Positions 44,222 through 52,696 of a stretch of 64,000 nt of DNA are shown here, piece by piece. The stretch spans positions 62,001 through 126,000 of the forward strand of contig CAYXDO010000006.1 in the NCBI GenBank assembly GCA_964463485.1. The letters run 5' to 3'. A program made the translations under genes and the position numbers. This stretch comes from CAYXDO01 sp964463485. GTDB lineage: Bacteria > Myxococcota > Kuafuiibacteriia > Kuafuiibacteriales > Kuafuiibacteriaceae. Every line of letters starts with the position of its first letter. Position 1 is the stretch's first letter. The notes below the pieces were generated by a model. The model saw only the letters and a list, made by a program, of their open reading frames with translations. It was not told the DNA's origin and ran no database searches.

Positions 44222-46638
44222 GGCGCCGAGCCTCCGCTCGCCGCAGACTCGGCGGCCTCGATCTCTTGTTGCTGCTTCTGCACGAGAGCTCCCACCTTCT
44301 TGCTAGAAGCTTGTTTGCGAGCCCACGCGACGTCGATGACGCCGACATCGGCTTTTTGAACGATGTCCGCGAACTGGCCCGAGACGTTTCGAAGCGCTTC
44401 GGTCGCTACGGGTCCTAGGAGCTCATCAGTCTCCGAGGAGAGCTTCGTCTCCTCCTTGGCATACTCGTCGAGCCGGACTCGCTCGCCTTCGAGCGTCTTC
44501 ATGATCTCCGCGACGTGATCGTCGACGTTGACGTCGACACCCTTCTGAAGATCCGCGAGCTTCGAGGTCACCTCGCTCAGCGTTTGTCGATAACCGTCGA
44601 TCTTGGCGAGGACCTCCTGCACGTCGCCCGGCGCCTTGTTGCGGTAGGCTTTGAGCGACTCTTTCTCCTCTGCGGTCAGCGCCGCGTAGGATTCGCGCAC
44701 CGAAGTCGCGCGTGCGCGGCCTTGATCCTCGTCGTAGGCGGCCTTCGCCGTGCGCACGTCCGAGCCGAGCGCATCGACCTCGACCTCGGCCTTCGCGATC
44801 CGCGCTCGTGTGTCCCCGATCCGTTTCGAGGCGAGGGAGACCTCTTTTTCGGAGAGCTTCTCGCGGTTCTGCCCGAGCCACACCTCAGCAGCCACCAACT
44901 GCGCGCGCACGCCGGACAAGCGGTAGGTCTGTCTGAACACCCGTGCGTCGAGGTCCGAATAGCCTCTCCGGATCCGATCACCTGCTTCAGCCATTTGGTC
45001 TGCCGAGGAAGGCAGCGACTCGACCTCGGGCTCGAGCGAGCGACGCTTGGCGTACGCCGCGTCGAGGGACGCGGTCTCCTTCTCATCGAGGTAAGGGAGC
45101 AACAACCGCCGCTCGATCGTGAGCAAACGCTGCTCGATCAACGTGACCTTGTTCTGGATGCCGTACACCTTCGAACGCGCCGAGCCGAGCGACTTGAACA
45201 TCGTGTAACGGCGCTCGCCGGCGAGCGCCTCGGTCAGCGTCTTCAGGATCTCTTCGATGTCTTTTCGGTATTGCTCGGCCTCTCTGATGTCTTTGACCAC
45301 CTGGGCGGCTCGGAGAATTCCAGGCTCCTTTTGGGCCCACTCGATCGCGATGGTGGGCAGGAACGCGGTCGTCTCCACCGTCTTCAGGTCGGTCGCCACG
45401 ATCTGCTCGAAGAACTGCTTCGGCTGGGGGTTGCCTGCGATGATCTCGGCGAGCTTGTCGCGGGCGCCGCCGTAGCGGTCGACGATCGATTGAAACGTCT
45501 CGTACGCCTGGTCGGTCGCACCGAGCCGAATACGCAAGTTGCCTTCGAGCACGCGGGCTTCTGGAAAAAGGCGAACGTCGGGGCCCGCGGCCATCAACAG
45601 CTCGGTCGTCTTGAGCGCGACGTCGAGCTGCTCGCGCTTCTTGGCTTCGTCCGCCTCTTTGGAGGCGGTCTTCACGTGGGCCCACGCCGTTTCGAAGAGC
45701 ACTTCGGAATAGTGCTTCGATTGTTGGGACACCAACTGATACGACGCGATCGCCTTGTCGAGCTCACCCTTGTCTTGGTGGATACGGCCGAGCGCCAAGT
45801 GGGCGAGGTCGGTCACGATCGCGCTCTCCGGAGCTTGCGTGGCGCGTTTTTTGGCCTCTTCGAACATGCCCGCTGCGCCCTCGAGGTCGCCGATCGACAC
45901 CAGAGCCACGCCGACGAAATACGCTGCGCGCTGACCCACCGCGCTGTCCGCGGGGATGCGCCGAAAGAGAGTCATCGCCTCCTCGAGCCTCGCGCGGTCA
46001 CCATTCGCTCCGCGGAAGAGCGTCTTCGCGTGGATGTAGTCGACCTCCGGGCGCGCGAGCCCTCCAGCTTCGGCGAGGCGGGCGATGTAGCCCTCGACTC
46101 CGTCGTAGCGATGGGTCGCGTTCGCGATCTCGAGCAACGCGAGTACGACGTCTTTGAGCCGATCACCCTTCGATCGGGTCAGGAGGTCCTCGAAGTAATG
46201 GCGCGCTCCCGAATAGTTTTGGGTGCGACGAAGCGAGTCCGCGAGAAAGTAGATCGATGCGTCGTAGTGCGGGCTGGCCTGGCTCGCCGGATCGTCAGCT
46301 ACGTCGAGCAAGATGATCGCAGCTCGAAGGTAGTCTTCGAGCAGATACGCGACCTCGCCCTCCTTGAGTCGCCGGTCGATCCGACTCCCCTCGCCCTCTC
46401 CTGCGCTGAGCGGCTCTTTGTATTTCTGCGCGACGAAGTCGAGGTCGCGTCGGAGCTCCTCGAGATCAGCCTCCACGGTCACGGTGATCTCGAGGGCGTC
46501 GTCCGGATCGAGAGGCTCGAGCTCCTCGGCGAACGCAGGAAACGCGAGCAGGAGCGCAGCAGTCGCGGTGAAGCGAAGGACGGGTCGCAGGATCTGTCGA
46601 CCGAAGTGACGGAAGAAGGGGCGAATCGATGTGTTCAT
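44218..46638 (-). CDS. Exported TPR / coiled-coil protein of the Glt-like operon
   Basis: 806 aa from the ATG at 46636-46638, 4 bases after the upstream stop. Longer starts add an Arg-rich stretch overlapping that gene. The signal peptide ends AFPAFAEE. TPR-like repeats occupy about 75-370 and long coiled coils about 440-740 (for example VSLASKRIGDTRARIAKAEV). No named family was recognised. It is co-exported and co-transcribed with the GltD/E/F/G-like proteins. A GltC- or GltI-type equivalent is possible but not shown. Confidence 0.7.
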   Translation of the reverse strand: MNTSIRPFFRHFGRQILRPVLRFTATAALLLAFPAFAEELEPLDPDDALEITVTVEADLEELRRDLDFVAQKYKEPLSAGEGEGSRIDRRLKEGEVAYLLEDYLRAAIILLDVADDPASQASPHYDASIYFLADSLRRTQNYSGARHYFEDLLTRSKGDRLKDVVLALLEIANATHRYDGVEGYIARLAEAGGLARPEVDYIHAKTLFRGANGDRARLEEAMTLFRRIPADSAVGQRAAYFVGVALVSIGDLEGAAGMFEEAKKRATQAPESAIVTDLAHLALGRIHQDKGELDKAIASYQLVSQQSKHYSEVLFETAWAHVKTASKEADEAKKREQLDVALKTTELLMAAGPDVRLFPEARVLEGNLRIRLGATDQAYETFQSIVDRYGGARDKLAEIIAGNPQPKQFFEQIVATDLKTVETTAFLPTIAIEWAQKEPGILRAAQVVKDIREAEQYRKDIEEILKTLTEALAGERRYTMFKSLGSARSKVYGIQNKVTLIEQRLLTIERRLLLPYLDEKETASLDAAYAKRRSLEPEVESLPSSADQMAEAGDRIRRGYSDLDARVFRQTYRLSGVRAQLVAAEVWLGQNREKLSEKEVSLASKRIGDTRARIAKAEVEVDALGSDVRTAKAAYDEDQGRARATSVRESYAALTAEEKESLKAYRNKAPGDVQEVLAKIDGYRQTLSEVTSKLADLQKGVDVNVDDHVAEIMKTLEGERVRLDEYAKEETKLSSETDELLGPVATEALRNVSGQFADIVQKADVGVIDVAWARKQASSKKVGALVQKQQQEIEAAESAASGGSAP

Positions 46639-46642
46639 TCGA

Positions 46643-47353
46643 CTACTCCGTCGGCGCCGCGGCGGAGCGCACCTCGACGTCGTACCGAATGGCCGGTCGG
46701 TCGGTGAGCTCCGTGGTGAGGCCGCCCTTCTCGAACGGCACGACATGGACCGTGGTCGCCTTGCCCTCTTCGGCGGTGAACGCGTAGCTCGACTTGATGT
46801 CGAACTCGTAGCCCTCGAGGTAGCTGAACACGCCGTAGCCCGTGCCTCGAAAGAGGAGCTGCACGGAGAGGAGGTGGTTGCCGGGTGCTACTGGGGCGTC
46901 GTAAAGCGCCGCGGTCGGATCAATCACGATCTCCTGGCCTTCGCTCGCGGTCTTGTCGAAAATGGGAGCGCCGTCGAGCACGTACAGGGCGCGCTCGAGC
47001 CGGAAGCCCGAACCCATTTCGTTGTTGTGAACGATCCGCGCTTTGGAGCCGGAGATTTCTCCGGAGAGCACGCTCTCCTTGAGCAGCAACAACTTTGCGC
47101 GGGTCCGGAAGAGCTTCTCCTTCAAGTCCGCGACGCGCTCCTCGAGCCCCTCGAGCCTCGCGGTGTCCTGCTCGGCGAGCCCTGCGGGAAGGGCCTCGAG
47201 CGGAACCGCGGCGGGCATCTCCTCCGCGGGAGGCTTCGCAGGGGGCGCGGCCGCCGGGTTCTTGTCCTTCTTGGCATTCGGGTCGGGCTTCGCGTCGACC
47301 CCGGTTGCAAACGCCAAGATCAGCACGATCCCGGTGAATATGGCGGGTCGCAT
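46643..47353 (-). CDS. Exported protein, first gene of the Glt-like operon
   Basis: 236 aa with a signal peptide ending GVDAKP and a Lys/Ala/Pro linker. A short coiled coil (LEGLEERVADLKEKLFRTR) is followed by a beta-rich domain with HNNEMGSGFRLERALYVLDG, GNHLLSVQLLFRGTGYGVF and AFTAEEGKATTVHVV. Similar proteins in myxobacteria are often mis-named dihydrolipoamide acetyltransferase because of the linker; no acyltransferase motif is present. It is probably a periplasmic structural part of the same machine. Confidence 0.65.
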   Translation of the reverse strand: MRPAIFTGIVLILAFATGVDAKPDPNAKKDKNPAAAPPAKPPAEEMPAAVPLEALPAGLAEQDTARLEGLEERVADLKEKLFRTRAKLLLLKESVLSGEISGSKARIVHNNEMGSGFRLERALYVLDGAPIFDKTASEGQEIVIDPTAALYDAPVAPGNHLLSVQLLFRGTGYGVFSYLEGYEFDIKSSYAFTAEEGKATTVHVVPFEKGGLTTELTDRPAIRYDVEVRSAAAPTE

Positions 47354-47621
47354 CTCGGTGATGTCCTCAGTCGATCAGGCCGCGGCTCGGCGAAACCGAG
47401 CCTCCGCCGCCGTCAGGCGGTGAGCACTCCCTCGCTGGCCTGGTCCGTTGACCGCTCCGGTCTGCCCCAGTTCGAAAGGGGCGTCAACCCGGCGACACCT
47501 CGGCATCAATGACATCCGTGCGCGGCTGAGCTCGAGCCGTGAAATCCTCGGGATTCCCGCAGCATGAAGCGCGCCTGCGGAGGGCTCGCCGGTCGCCCCG
47601 TCCTTGCGCTACGCTCGCTAC

Positions 47622-49505
47622 GTGCCCGAACCGTTCAAGGCCGCGCGTCCGTCCGTGCCGCCACCCTTCGGTCGCATCGGCAAGTACACACTCCTCGAAC
47701 CGCTGGCCAAAGGCGGCATGGGGCAGGTGTACGTGGCCCAACGGGAAGGATCGTCTCAGATCTGCGTCCTGAAACAGCTCCTCGGGAACCTCGAGGAGCA
47801 CCCCACCGCGCCGATCCGTTTCTACCGCGAAGCGCAGATCTCGGCCTGGCTCGGGCACGAAAACATCGCCCGCGTGCTCGACGCGGGTTTCGAAGAAGAC
47901 ACGTTCTGTATCGCGTTCGAATACATTCCGGGCCGCGACCTTCGTAGCATCACGATGCGCCTTTACGAGCAGCAGCAGATGCTCCCGTACTCACTCAGCA
48001 TCGCGGTCGGCCTCGGAGCGCTCGCAGGACTCGCCCATGTGCACGCGGCCAAGGACGCCCAGGGTCGGCCGCTCTCCATCGTTCATCGCGATCTCACACC
48101 CCGGAACATACTCGTAAGTATAAACGGGGACACCAAACTCATCGACTTCGGCCTCGCGCGAGGGTCCGTGGGTGAGTTTCGAACGGCACCCGGCGTGGTG
48201 ATCGGCACCTTCCGCTATGTCTCCCCGGAACAGGCCGTGGCTGAGCCGGTCGATTGTCGCGCTGATTTATACTCACTCTCCGTCGTGCTCCACGAGCTCC
48301 TGACGGGTCGCTACGTTTGGCATGACGGGCCCCCCGAGCTGGTGCTGCGGAAAGTCGTCGATGAAGTCTTTCCGCCGGCCTCGTCGATCAACCCTGCCCT
48401 CCCCACTGCCGTGGACGCGGTCCTGGCGAAGGGTTTGGCGAAAAAAAGGGAGGATCGATTCTCGAGCGCCTATGAGTACGCCGTCGCGTTGAAGCAGGCC
48501 TCGGCCACTCTCCCCCCGATCTCTCGTGACCAAATCGGTCGCTTCATGCGCGCCCAGTTTCACGAGGTCGAGGCGGAGACCAAACGCCTACTCTCCCTCG
48601 CCATCGCTCGCTCCGCGGAGCCGCCGGAGCAGTACCTAGAGACGGTGACGCGGGCGTTCGAGTCGCTGTCGCTGAAGCACGATTCGAGCACGGCCGACCT
48701 GCCCGTCATACCGGTCGACTTGCTGAGCCCTCCGGCCGAGCGCTTGGGCCTCGCGGTGTCCCCCGACGCCATCGTCGACCTCGGCGCAGACCCCAACGTC
48801 CGAACCCGCACCGACTTCGTCGGGCGTCCACAACCCAGCGCAGCATCGATCCGCGCTCCGTCCGAAGTGTCCAAGGTCGGCCCGGCGCCAGCGCCCAAAC
48901 CCGGTGGGTTCGTAGCCCGAAACCTGAAGACCGCGGCAGTGGCGGGTCTGGCTTTCGGTCTAGGCATGGTCGTCCAGAAGAGCGCATTCGCGCCCGACCC
49001 ACCGGCACAAGCGACCTCGTTCAGCAGGCCGCCTATCCTGCGGCCAAAGCCCGCGCCCGACCTGACGTCCAAAGCACCGGATCCGCCGGTTCTCGACAGT
49101 CCCAAGCCCAACAAGCCCGAAGCGCCGACGAACGCCGTCTCCAAAGCCAAACCCAAACCCAAACCCGATGAGCGGCCGCTGACTCGGGTCGACCTGAAGC
49201 CCTCTCCAAAGGCGCCCGAACCCGCTCCGACCGCTCCGCCGGCCCAGCCGTCGCTCGACGCACGTGCGCTCGCCCGAATCGAGAAAGATCTGAGGCACAT
49301 GCTGAGCCTCCGCGACGAAGACGGCAACGTCGACCATCGGACCTTGCTCGAGATTACCGGGGAACTCAGATCGATCGGCGAATCCGTCCTTCCCGAAAAC
49401 GAGCTCCGGATCCTCCGATCGGTCCTCGGAGGCGCTGATTTCAATTCGGATCCAGAGAAAGCGATGGAAGGCGCGGCGATCGTCAAGAAACGCATCGCGC
49501 AGTAG
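47622..49505 (+). CDS. Membrane-anchored Ser/Thr protein kinase
   Basis: 627 aa from GTG 47622; a TTG at 47604 is an alternative. The kinase domain at about 22-290 is intact: glycine loop AKGGMG, CVLKQL with its Lys, HRDLTPRN (155-162), DFG (175-177) and SPEQ. A single membrane helix lies near 430-450 (TAAVAGLAFGLGMVV), then a Pro/Lys-rich stretch and a helical C-terminal domain outside. It is divergent from the Glt-like operon across a 268-base gap. Confidence 0.92.
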   Translation: MPEPFKAARPSVPPPFGRIGKYTLLEPLAKGGMGQVYVAQREGSSQICVLKQLLGNLEEHPTAPIRFYREAQISAWLGHENIARVLDAGFEEDTFCIAFEYIPGRDLRSITMRLYEQQQMLPYSLSIAVGLGALAGLAHVHAAKDAQGRPLSIVHRDLTPRNILVSINGDTKLIDFGLARGSVGEFRTAPGVVIGTFRYVSPEQAVAEPVDCRADLYSLSVVLHELLTGRYVWHDGPPELVLRKVVDEVFPPASSINPALPTAVDAVLAKGLAKKREDRFSSAYEYAVALKQASATLPPISRDQIGRFMRAQFHEVEAETKRLLSLAIARSAEPPEQYLETVTRAFESLSLKHDSSTADLPVIPVDLLSPPAERLGLAVSPDAIVDLGADPNVRTRTDFVGRPQPSAASIRAPSEVSKVGPAPAPKPGGFVARNLKTAAVAGLAFGLGMVVQKSAFAPDPPAQATSFSRPPILRPKPAPDLTSKAPDPPVLDSPKPNKPEAPTNAVSKAKPKPKPDERPLTRVDLKPSPKAPEPAPTAPPAQPSLDARALARIEKDLRHMLSLRDEDGNVDHRTLLEITGELRSIGESVLPENELRILRSVLGGADFNSDPEKAMEGAAIVKKRIAQ

Positions 49506-49772
49506 TGCCTTCAATCACCGGGACGCCGGTGTCCCGGCTCCCCGAGAACAGCCTCGACGGGCACGGCCGGACCTGAGTTGAACTCCAACGATCTTGGCGG
49601 GCGACGCGGGTCTGAGACGCTTTGCACGTGCTTCGGAAACAGCGTGGGCTTCGCCGCCCGATTTCGCCGGGGGCCCTTCGAGACGAGCTCGTCAACTCAA
49701 TCATCGTGGTCGAGCCCACGTCCCACCTCCCCATCGTCAACCCGGACACCTGCGACCAACGCGCGACGCTAC

Positions 49773-50870
49773 TCAGATTTCCTTGAGCCCCCATTTGCGT
49801 TGGAGCTTTCTACGCTCGTTCATGTCGCGGTGAATCGTCTTCCACCGTTTCTTGGTGTTGTCGGCGGCTCGGGCATGGGATCGGTTGGCCTGAGTTGCCG
49901 ATTCCAGCTCGAGCGCGACAAATGCGTCCACTCGCGCCTCCTCGAGTCGACCCTCTCGAACCGCCTCTTGCACGCGACATCCCGGTTCATGCCGGTGGGT
50001 ACAATCGCGGAATCGACACTCGGCGGCGTGGGTCTCCACGTCGGCGAACGCTGCGAGCAGGCCTTCTTGCGCATCCCACAGCCCCAACTCTCGCATGCCG
50101 GGAGTATCGATGATGACGAAGTGCGGGGCCAGCATGAGCAGTCGTCGGGTGGTGACGTGCTTGCCCGTGTCGTCTCCGGCTCGAGTCTCGCCGATCGCAA
50201 GGCGTTCCTCTCCGAGCAACCGGTTGATGATGGACGACTTTCCGACGCCTGAGGAACCCACCGCGGCTAGAGTCGAGCCTTGCTCGACGAGCTGCTCGAG
50301 CCCCCCGACGCCACCCTTCGAGAGTGCGCTCGTGCGGACGACGTCGATTCCTCCAGCGACCGCTCGAATCTCGGCCATGACTCGATTCTCGTCGTGAGGG
50401 CGATCGCACTTGTTCAAGACGATGATCGGATCGACGCCCCCAGCATGGGCCGCCGCTAAGTACCGCTCGAGCCTCCTCGCGCTGAAGTCCTCGCCGACCG
50501 CGGTGACGATCAACAGCCGATCGACGTTCGCGGCGATGAGCTGGGGCGCAGAGGTTCGGCCAGCTCGTTTGCGCACAAAGGAGCTCCGTCGCGCCAAGAT
50601 GGCCTCGACGCGAGCGCCGTGAGGGTGGCGTCGACACGCCACCCAGTCTCCAATCGTGGGCGTCGCGAGCTCCGGGTGTACTTCGTCCAGACGCAACGAA
50701 GGGGGGTGAGTCGCCCAAGTCAGGCCCTCGGCTTGGTCCATGCCGATGAGTCCGAGGGCGCCGCGCTCGACTGCGGCGACTCGCCCGGGTTCGAGCCCAG
50801 GGTCGTCGAGCTCCTGCCATTCCGCAGTCCATCGGCGGGTCCAGCCCAGCCGTTCGAGAAGTGTTTGCAC
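49773..50870 (-). CDS. rsgA: Ribosome small-subunit-dependent GTPase RsgA
   Basis: 365 aa, GTG start with AAGGAG at 50877-50882. The N-terminal OB fold is followed by the circularly permuted GTPase order: NKCD (153-156) before the P-loop GSSGVGKSS (205-213) and DTPGMREL. A zinc motif (CRFRDCTHRHEPGC) and a basic C-terminal helix follow. It acts in late 30S maturation. Two upstream structures (hairpin and mini-ORF) may regulate it. Confidence 0.95.
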   Translation of the reverse strand: MQTLLERLGWTRRWTAEWQELDDPGLEPGRVAAVERGALGLIGMDQAEGLTWATHPPSLRLDEVHPELATPTIGDWVACRRHPHGARVEAILARRSSFVRKRAGRTSAPQLIAANVDRLLIVTAVGEDFSARRLERYLAAAHAGGVDPIIVLNKCDRPHDENRVMAEIRAVAGGIDVVRTSALSKGGVGGLEQLVEQGSTLAAVGSSGVGKSSIINRLLGEERLAIGETRAGDDTGKHVTTRRLLMLAPHFVIIDTPGMRELGLWDAQEGLLAAFADVETHAAECRFRDCTHRHEPGCRVQEAVREGRLEEARVDAFVALELESATQANRSHARAADNTKKRWKTIHRDMNERRKLQRKWGLKEI

Positions 50871-50882
50871 GGTCGTCTCCTT

Positions 50883-50897
50883 GCGGGCGAAGCCCGC
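50883..50897 (-). promoter_or_regulatory. Hairpin abutting the rsgA ribosome site
   Basis: GCGGGC/GCCCGC arms with a 3-base TTC loop lie directly 5' of the AAGGAG that serves rsgA. A stem this close could affect ribosome access or mRNA stability. It could also be chance in GC-rich DNA. Confidence 0.4.
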
Positions 50898-50946
50898 TAT
50901 GGTCCGAGGTGAGTTGGACCCGAAGCGAGACCGCTTGTGCCGAGCG

Positions 50947-51006
50947 TCAGCTCGAGCGGAAGGCGATGGCTTCGGAGGAACGGCGAATTTCGGCTTGATC
51001 AGTCAT
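50947..51006 (-). CDS. Possible 19-aa leader peptide upstream of rsgA
   Basis: A perfect AGGAGG (51015-51020) stands 8 bases before an ATG that opens 19 codons (MTDQAEIRRSSEAIAFRSS). It ends 76 bases before the rsgA GTG on the same strand. No family is recognised. The ribosome site is the strongest in the region, but coding evidence is otherwise absent. The rest of the 50871-51184 gap shows nothing further. Confidence 0.35.
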   Translation of the reverse strand: MTDQAEIRRSSEAIAFRSS

Positions 51007-51184
51007 CGGCATTTCCTCCTAGAGGCTTCAGCATGCCCGTCGCCGTCGTTCGCGGCAAGGCAAATTTCTTTTTTCGCTTCGTGAGCTTCGCACACCGGCC
51101 AAGCTCGGCGGTCGTCGTTCGACCTGCTCCGCCTAGCCTCGCGATCGCTGCCTCAAGCTCGCCAACTCTATCAGGCAAGACGGG

Positions 51185-52696
51185 TCATGGTTCGTCGATC
51201 GCGGGCTGAAAAGGCTCGGTCTGGGCCACGTCCGGCGAGGGTCCCGCCGTCGGGCTCGCGGCGCCCGTGGGAGCTTCGGACGCCGGAATCGTGGACCTCG
51301 AAAGAATGCCCTCGACGGTCCCTTCGGAGACCTCTGGCACGGCGCTCACGCCGTAGACGACTCGAAAGCCCAAGTCCTCCCGCCGATCCTCCGCATGACT
51401 GAGCTCTCCGCCGGGGAGTCGTACGACCTTGAAGTGCGATTGCTCCCACGGACTCGCCGTCCACTCCGCCACGCCTCCTGACGCTTGAACCGACCTCGTA
51501 ATCTCCATGAGCTCGTCCGCCGTCGGAAGTCTCCCGCCCCGAAAGCGCGCGTAGTCGAGCGCCTCCCCCTGACGCACCAGCGTGACCGACTGTTCCTCGC
51601 GACCCGCCGGCACCAAACCGTCCGGCCAATTCGGCGGCGCGATTCGGTCGGTCGCGCCGAGGAACCGGGCATACTCAGCCATAGACACCGGCCTTCGATC
51701 GGCCACCAACCCGAGCTTCGGAAGGTACACGGCGTCGGCATACCTATCCGGCTCCAGCGCGAGCTCCACCGGAATACCCATCCTCGCCATTCCGCGCTCC
51801 CACTCGCGCCAAGGAGTCGAATCACGCACCGCCGCACCCACCGCGGCCCGCGCGGCCTCCGCCGGGCCCCGCCGGGCGGACCTCAGCAGGTCGATGAGTA
51901 CGGAGAGGTCGGGCCGCGCGTCGACAGGGGCGGAGAGGCTGCAATTGGCGACCTCGAGCAGCGTAGGAGGCAGCTCCAGCTCATCGGTGAGCGGCGCGAA
52001 ACGACCATCCCTTATCCGGCGTGCCACGAGCTCGAAGTCACCCTCCGATGGGTAGATGGGTCCTCGTTTCAGGAGCAAATACAGGAGCGTTCCGACCCGA
52101 TAAACTTCGGACTTCTCGCCTGCATATTTCCCGATCGTCTCCTCCGGTGAGGCTTCGGGCCAGACGAAGCGCGACACTCTCAAGTCGACGACGCTGAATT
52201 TGAGCCAGGTCTGGAGCACCGGAAACTCGAGCAACGAGGTGGACCCATCCGGCCCCAACCCCACGGTGAACGACGAAACGATGGGCCCGAGCGACGGAGA
52301 GACCTGAGCGTCCGCTTGAGCACGAAGGACCCGTTGAGCGAGGACTGCGACATCCAGCGTCAACGACAAGGCCTCGTCGACGGAGAGCGCGCGATCGACG
52401 CGCGCCCAATCGTAGACCAACTCATCTAGCCGGGCCGCCGCAGGACACCTGAAGGCGGCGTAACTCCATTGATTGAGGCGGCCGGTCGCCACCAACTTCG
52501 GCAGGCGAAGCCCCTGAAGCGAAGCCCAGCCCTGAGCGGTCGAAATCAGGTCGCTCCCGGTCGCAGAATCGAGGGAGCGATACAGGACGAGAGGCTCGAG
52601 CGGGCGGGCGCGAGCGTGTCCGACGCGGAGCTCGACCTCACCGAAGCAGTGCCAACCGTCGAGAATCTCGAAGGGACCGAACGACTCGCGACTCAT
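51185..52696 (-). CDS. Pseudokinase + FGE-sulfatase-like fusion (B)
   Basis: 503 aa from the ATG at 52694-52696, overlapping the upstream stop. Residues 1-270 follow a protein-kinase fold outline (FGPFEILDGWHCFGEVEL, a VSPSLGPIVSSFTVGL segment where HRDLKPSN should be, and KSEVYRVGTLLYLLL). The catalytic HRD Asp, DFG and lysine are missing. Residues about 340-470 resemble a formylglycine-generating/SUMF1-type domain (SMAEYARFLGA, FRGGRLPTADELMEI, GGVAEWTAS, DLGFRVVYG), without the paired catalytic cysteines. It is the last gene of the MoxR operon and a paralogue of its upstream neighbour. Probably a binding or adaptor protein. Confidence 0.75.
   Translation of the reverse strand: MSRESFGPFEILDGWHCFGEVELRVGHARARPLEPLVLYRSLDSATGSDLISTAQGWASLQGLRLPKLVATGRLNQWSYAAFRCPAAARLDELVYDWARVDRALSVDEALSLTLDVAVLAQRVLRAQADAQVSPSLGPIVSSFTVGLGPDGSTSLLEFPVLQTWLKFSVVDLRVSRFVWPEASPEETIGKYAGEKSEVYRVGTLLYLLLKRGPIYPSEGDFELVARRIRDGRFAPLTDELELPPTLLEVANCSLSAPVDARPDLSVLIDLLRSARRGPAEAARAAVGAAVRDSTPWREWERGMARMGIPVELALEPDRYADAVYLPKLGLVADRRPVSMAEYARFLGATDRIAPPNWPDGLVPAGREEQSVTLVRQGEALDYARFRGGRLPTADELMEITRSVQASGGVAEWTASPWEQSHFKVVRLPGGELSHAEDRREDLGFRVVYGVSAVPEVSEGTVEGILSRSTIPASEAPTGAASPTAGPSPDVAQTEPFQPAIDEP

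Noticed and set aside
44515..46707. 730-codon open frame on the plus strand
   Set aside because: Antisense to the exported TPR/coiled-coil gene, with Arg/Leu/His-rich translation typical of shadow frames.
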